A stretch of 13,774 nucleotides of DNA from an uncultured beta proteobacterium (lineage in GTDB: Bacteria; Pseudomonadota; Gammaproteobacteria; Burkholderiales; Burkholderiaceae_C): the NCBI GenBank assembly GCA_903928325.1, contig CAIYQF010000102.1:1-13774 (forward strand), read 5' to 3'. A program made the translations under genes and the position numbers. A model generated the notes under the pieces. That model was given only the letters and a program-made list of their open reading frames with translations. It was not told the DNA's origin and searched no databases. Every line of letters starts with the position of its first letter. The stretch's first letter is position 1. Below are positions 13,572-13,774 of the stretch, one piece after another.

Positions 13572-13774
13572 TAGAGTCTCTCCACAATCGTCGCGATGCC
13601 CATGCCGCCGCCCACGCATAGCGTGGCCAGGCCGTAGCGCAACTGGCGCCGGTGCAGTTCGTCAATCAGGGTGCTCAGGATCATGGCGCCGGTGGCGCCC
13701 AGTGGATGCCCCATGGCGATGGCGCCGCCATTGACGTTGACCCGGTCGTGCGGCACCCTCATCTCTTTCATGAA
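13571..13774 (-). CDS. Acetyl-CoA acyltransferase (thiolase), C-terminal part
   Basis: The last 67 codons of a thiolase gene that enters from the right edge. VNVNGGAIAMGHPLGATGA contains the active-site His23 (numbering of the visible part), and CVGGGMG has the catalytic Cys53, so both C-terminal catalytic residues are intact. It would cleave 3-ketoacyl-CoA to acetyl-CoA in beta-oxidation. The stop TAA (13573-13571) overlaps the ATG of the next gene by one base (TAATG), and the ribosome site of that gene lies inside this one, so the two are translated together. The fadI-like role is inferred from this pairing. Confidence 0.93.
   Translation of the reverse strand, partial: FMKEMRVPHDRVNVNGGAIAMGHPLGATGAMILSTLIDELHRRQLRYGLATLCVGGGMGIATIVERL

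Overview
The window looks like a stretch of core chromosome from a GC-rich betaproteobacterium, most likely of the family Comamonadaceae (Rhodoferax/Polaromonas-like). This rests on protein character (odhB-lpdA order, a fadI-fadJ-like pair, a small Lys-rich protein that starts ATPNYGYEKRQKELAKK) and on very compact packing with many 1-4 bp gene overlaps. The genus is inferred, not proven. No rRNA, tRNA, CRISPR array, insertion sequence or phage gene is visible, and no gene-free stretch exceeds 300 bp.

Layout. Positions 1-1999 (+) hold the end of the 2-oxoglutarate dehydrogenase operon: the C-terminal part of odhB/sucB, then complete lpdA. Its stop codon overlaps that of a convergent membrane-bound diguanylate cyclase (1996-3882, -). 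Next is a 217-bp gap containing an AT-rich island (88% AT over 3961-4010) with candidate divergent promoters. From it runs a roughly 120-nt leader with two potential RNA hairpins, leading to a 64-codon Lys-rich small gene with a TTG start (4100-4294, +). That gene ends on the same TTAA as the convergent selU/mnmH gene (4291-5367, -). selU is coupled by ATGA to tesA (5364-6008, -). tesA shares a CATG start-codon overlap with a divergent YbbA/LolD-like ABC ATPase (6007-6699, +). rlmB follows (6748-7521, +), with a promoter placed so that its mRNA may be leaderless.

Positions 7531-11339 (-) hold an apparent operon, read right to left: a membrane-anchored RNase Z-like metallo-hydrolase, a 94-aa membrane protein, a DUF1214 protein, a DUF1254 protein, and two short-chain ChrA (CHR) proteins. 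All four junctions among the last five genes are ATGA overlaps. Two protein types that are single chains in many organisms (DUF1254-DUF1214 and long ChrA) both occur here as separate overlapping halves. This is the least understood part of the window.

Positions 11412-13774 (-) hold a fatty-acid beta-oxidation pair: the 3' end of a thiolase gene overlapping by one base a 719-aa FadJ/FadB-type hydratase/3-hydroxyacyl-CoA dehydrogenase. A GC-rich hairpin directly follows the latter's stop codon.

How they fit: central carbon metabolism (OdhB/Lpd) and beta-oxidation both feed or run the TCA cycle. RlmB and SelU modify rRNA and tRNA. TesA and the ABC ATPase form a neighbourhood also known from E. 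coli. The diguanylate cyclase makes the messenger c-di-GMP. The metallo-hydrolase/DUF/ChrA cluster is probably an envelope or anion-transport module of unknown purpose.
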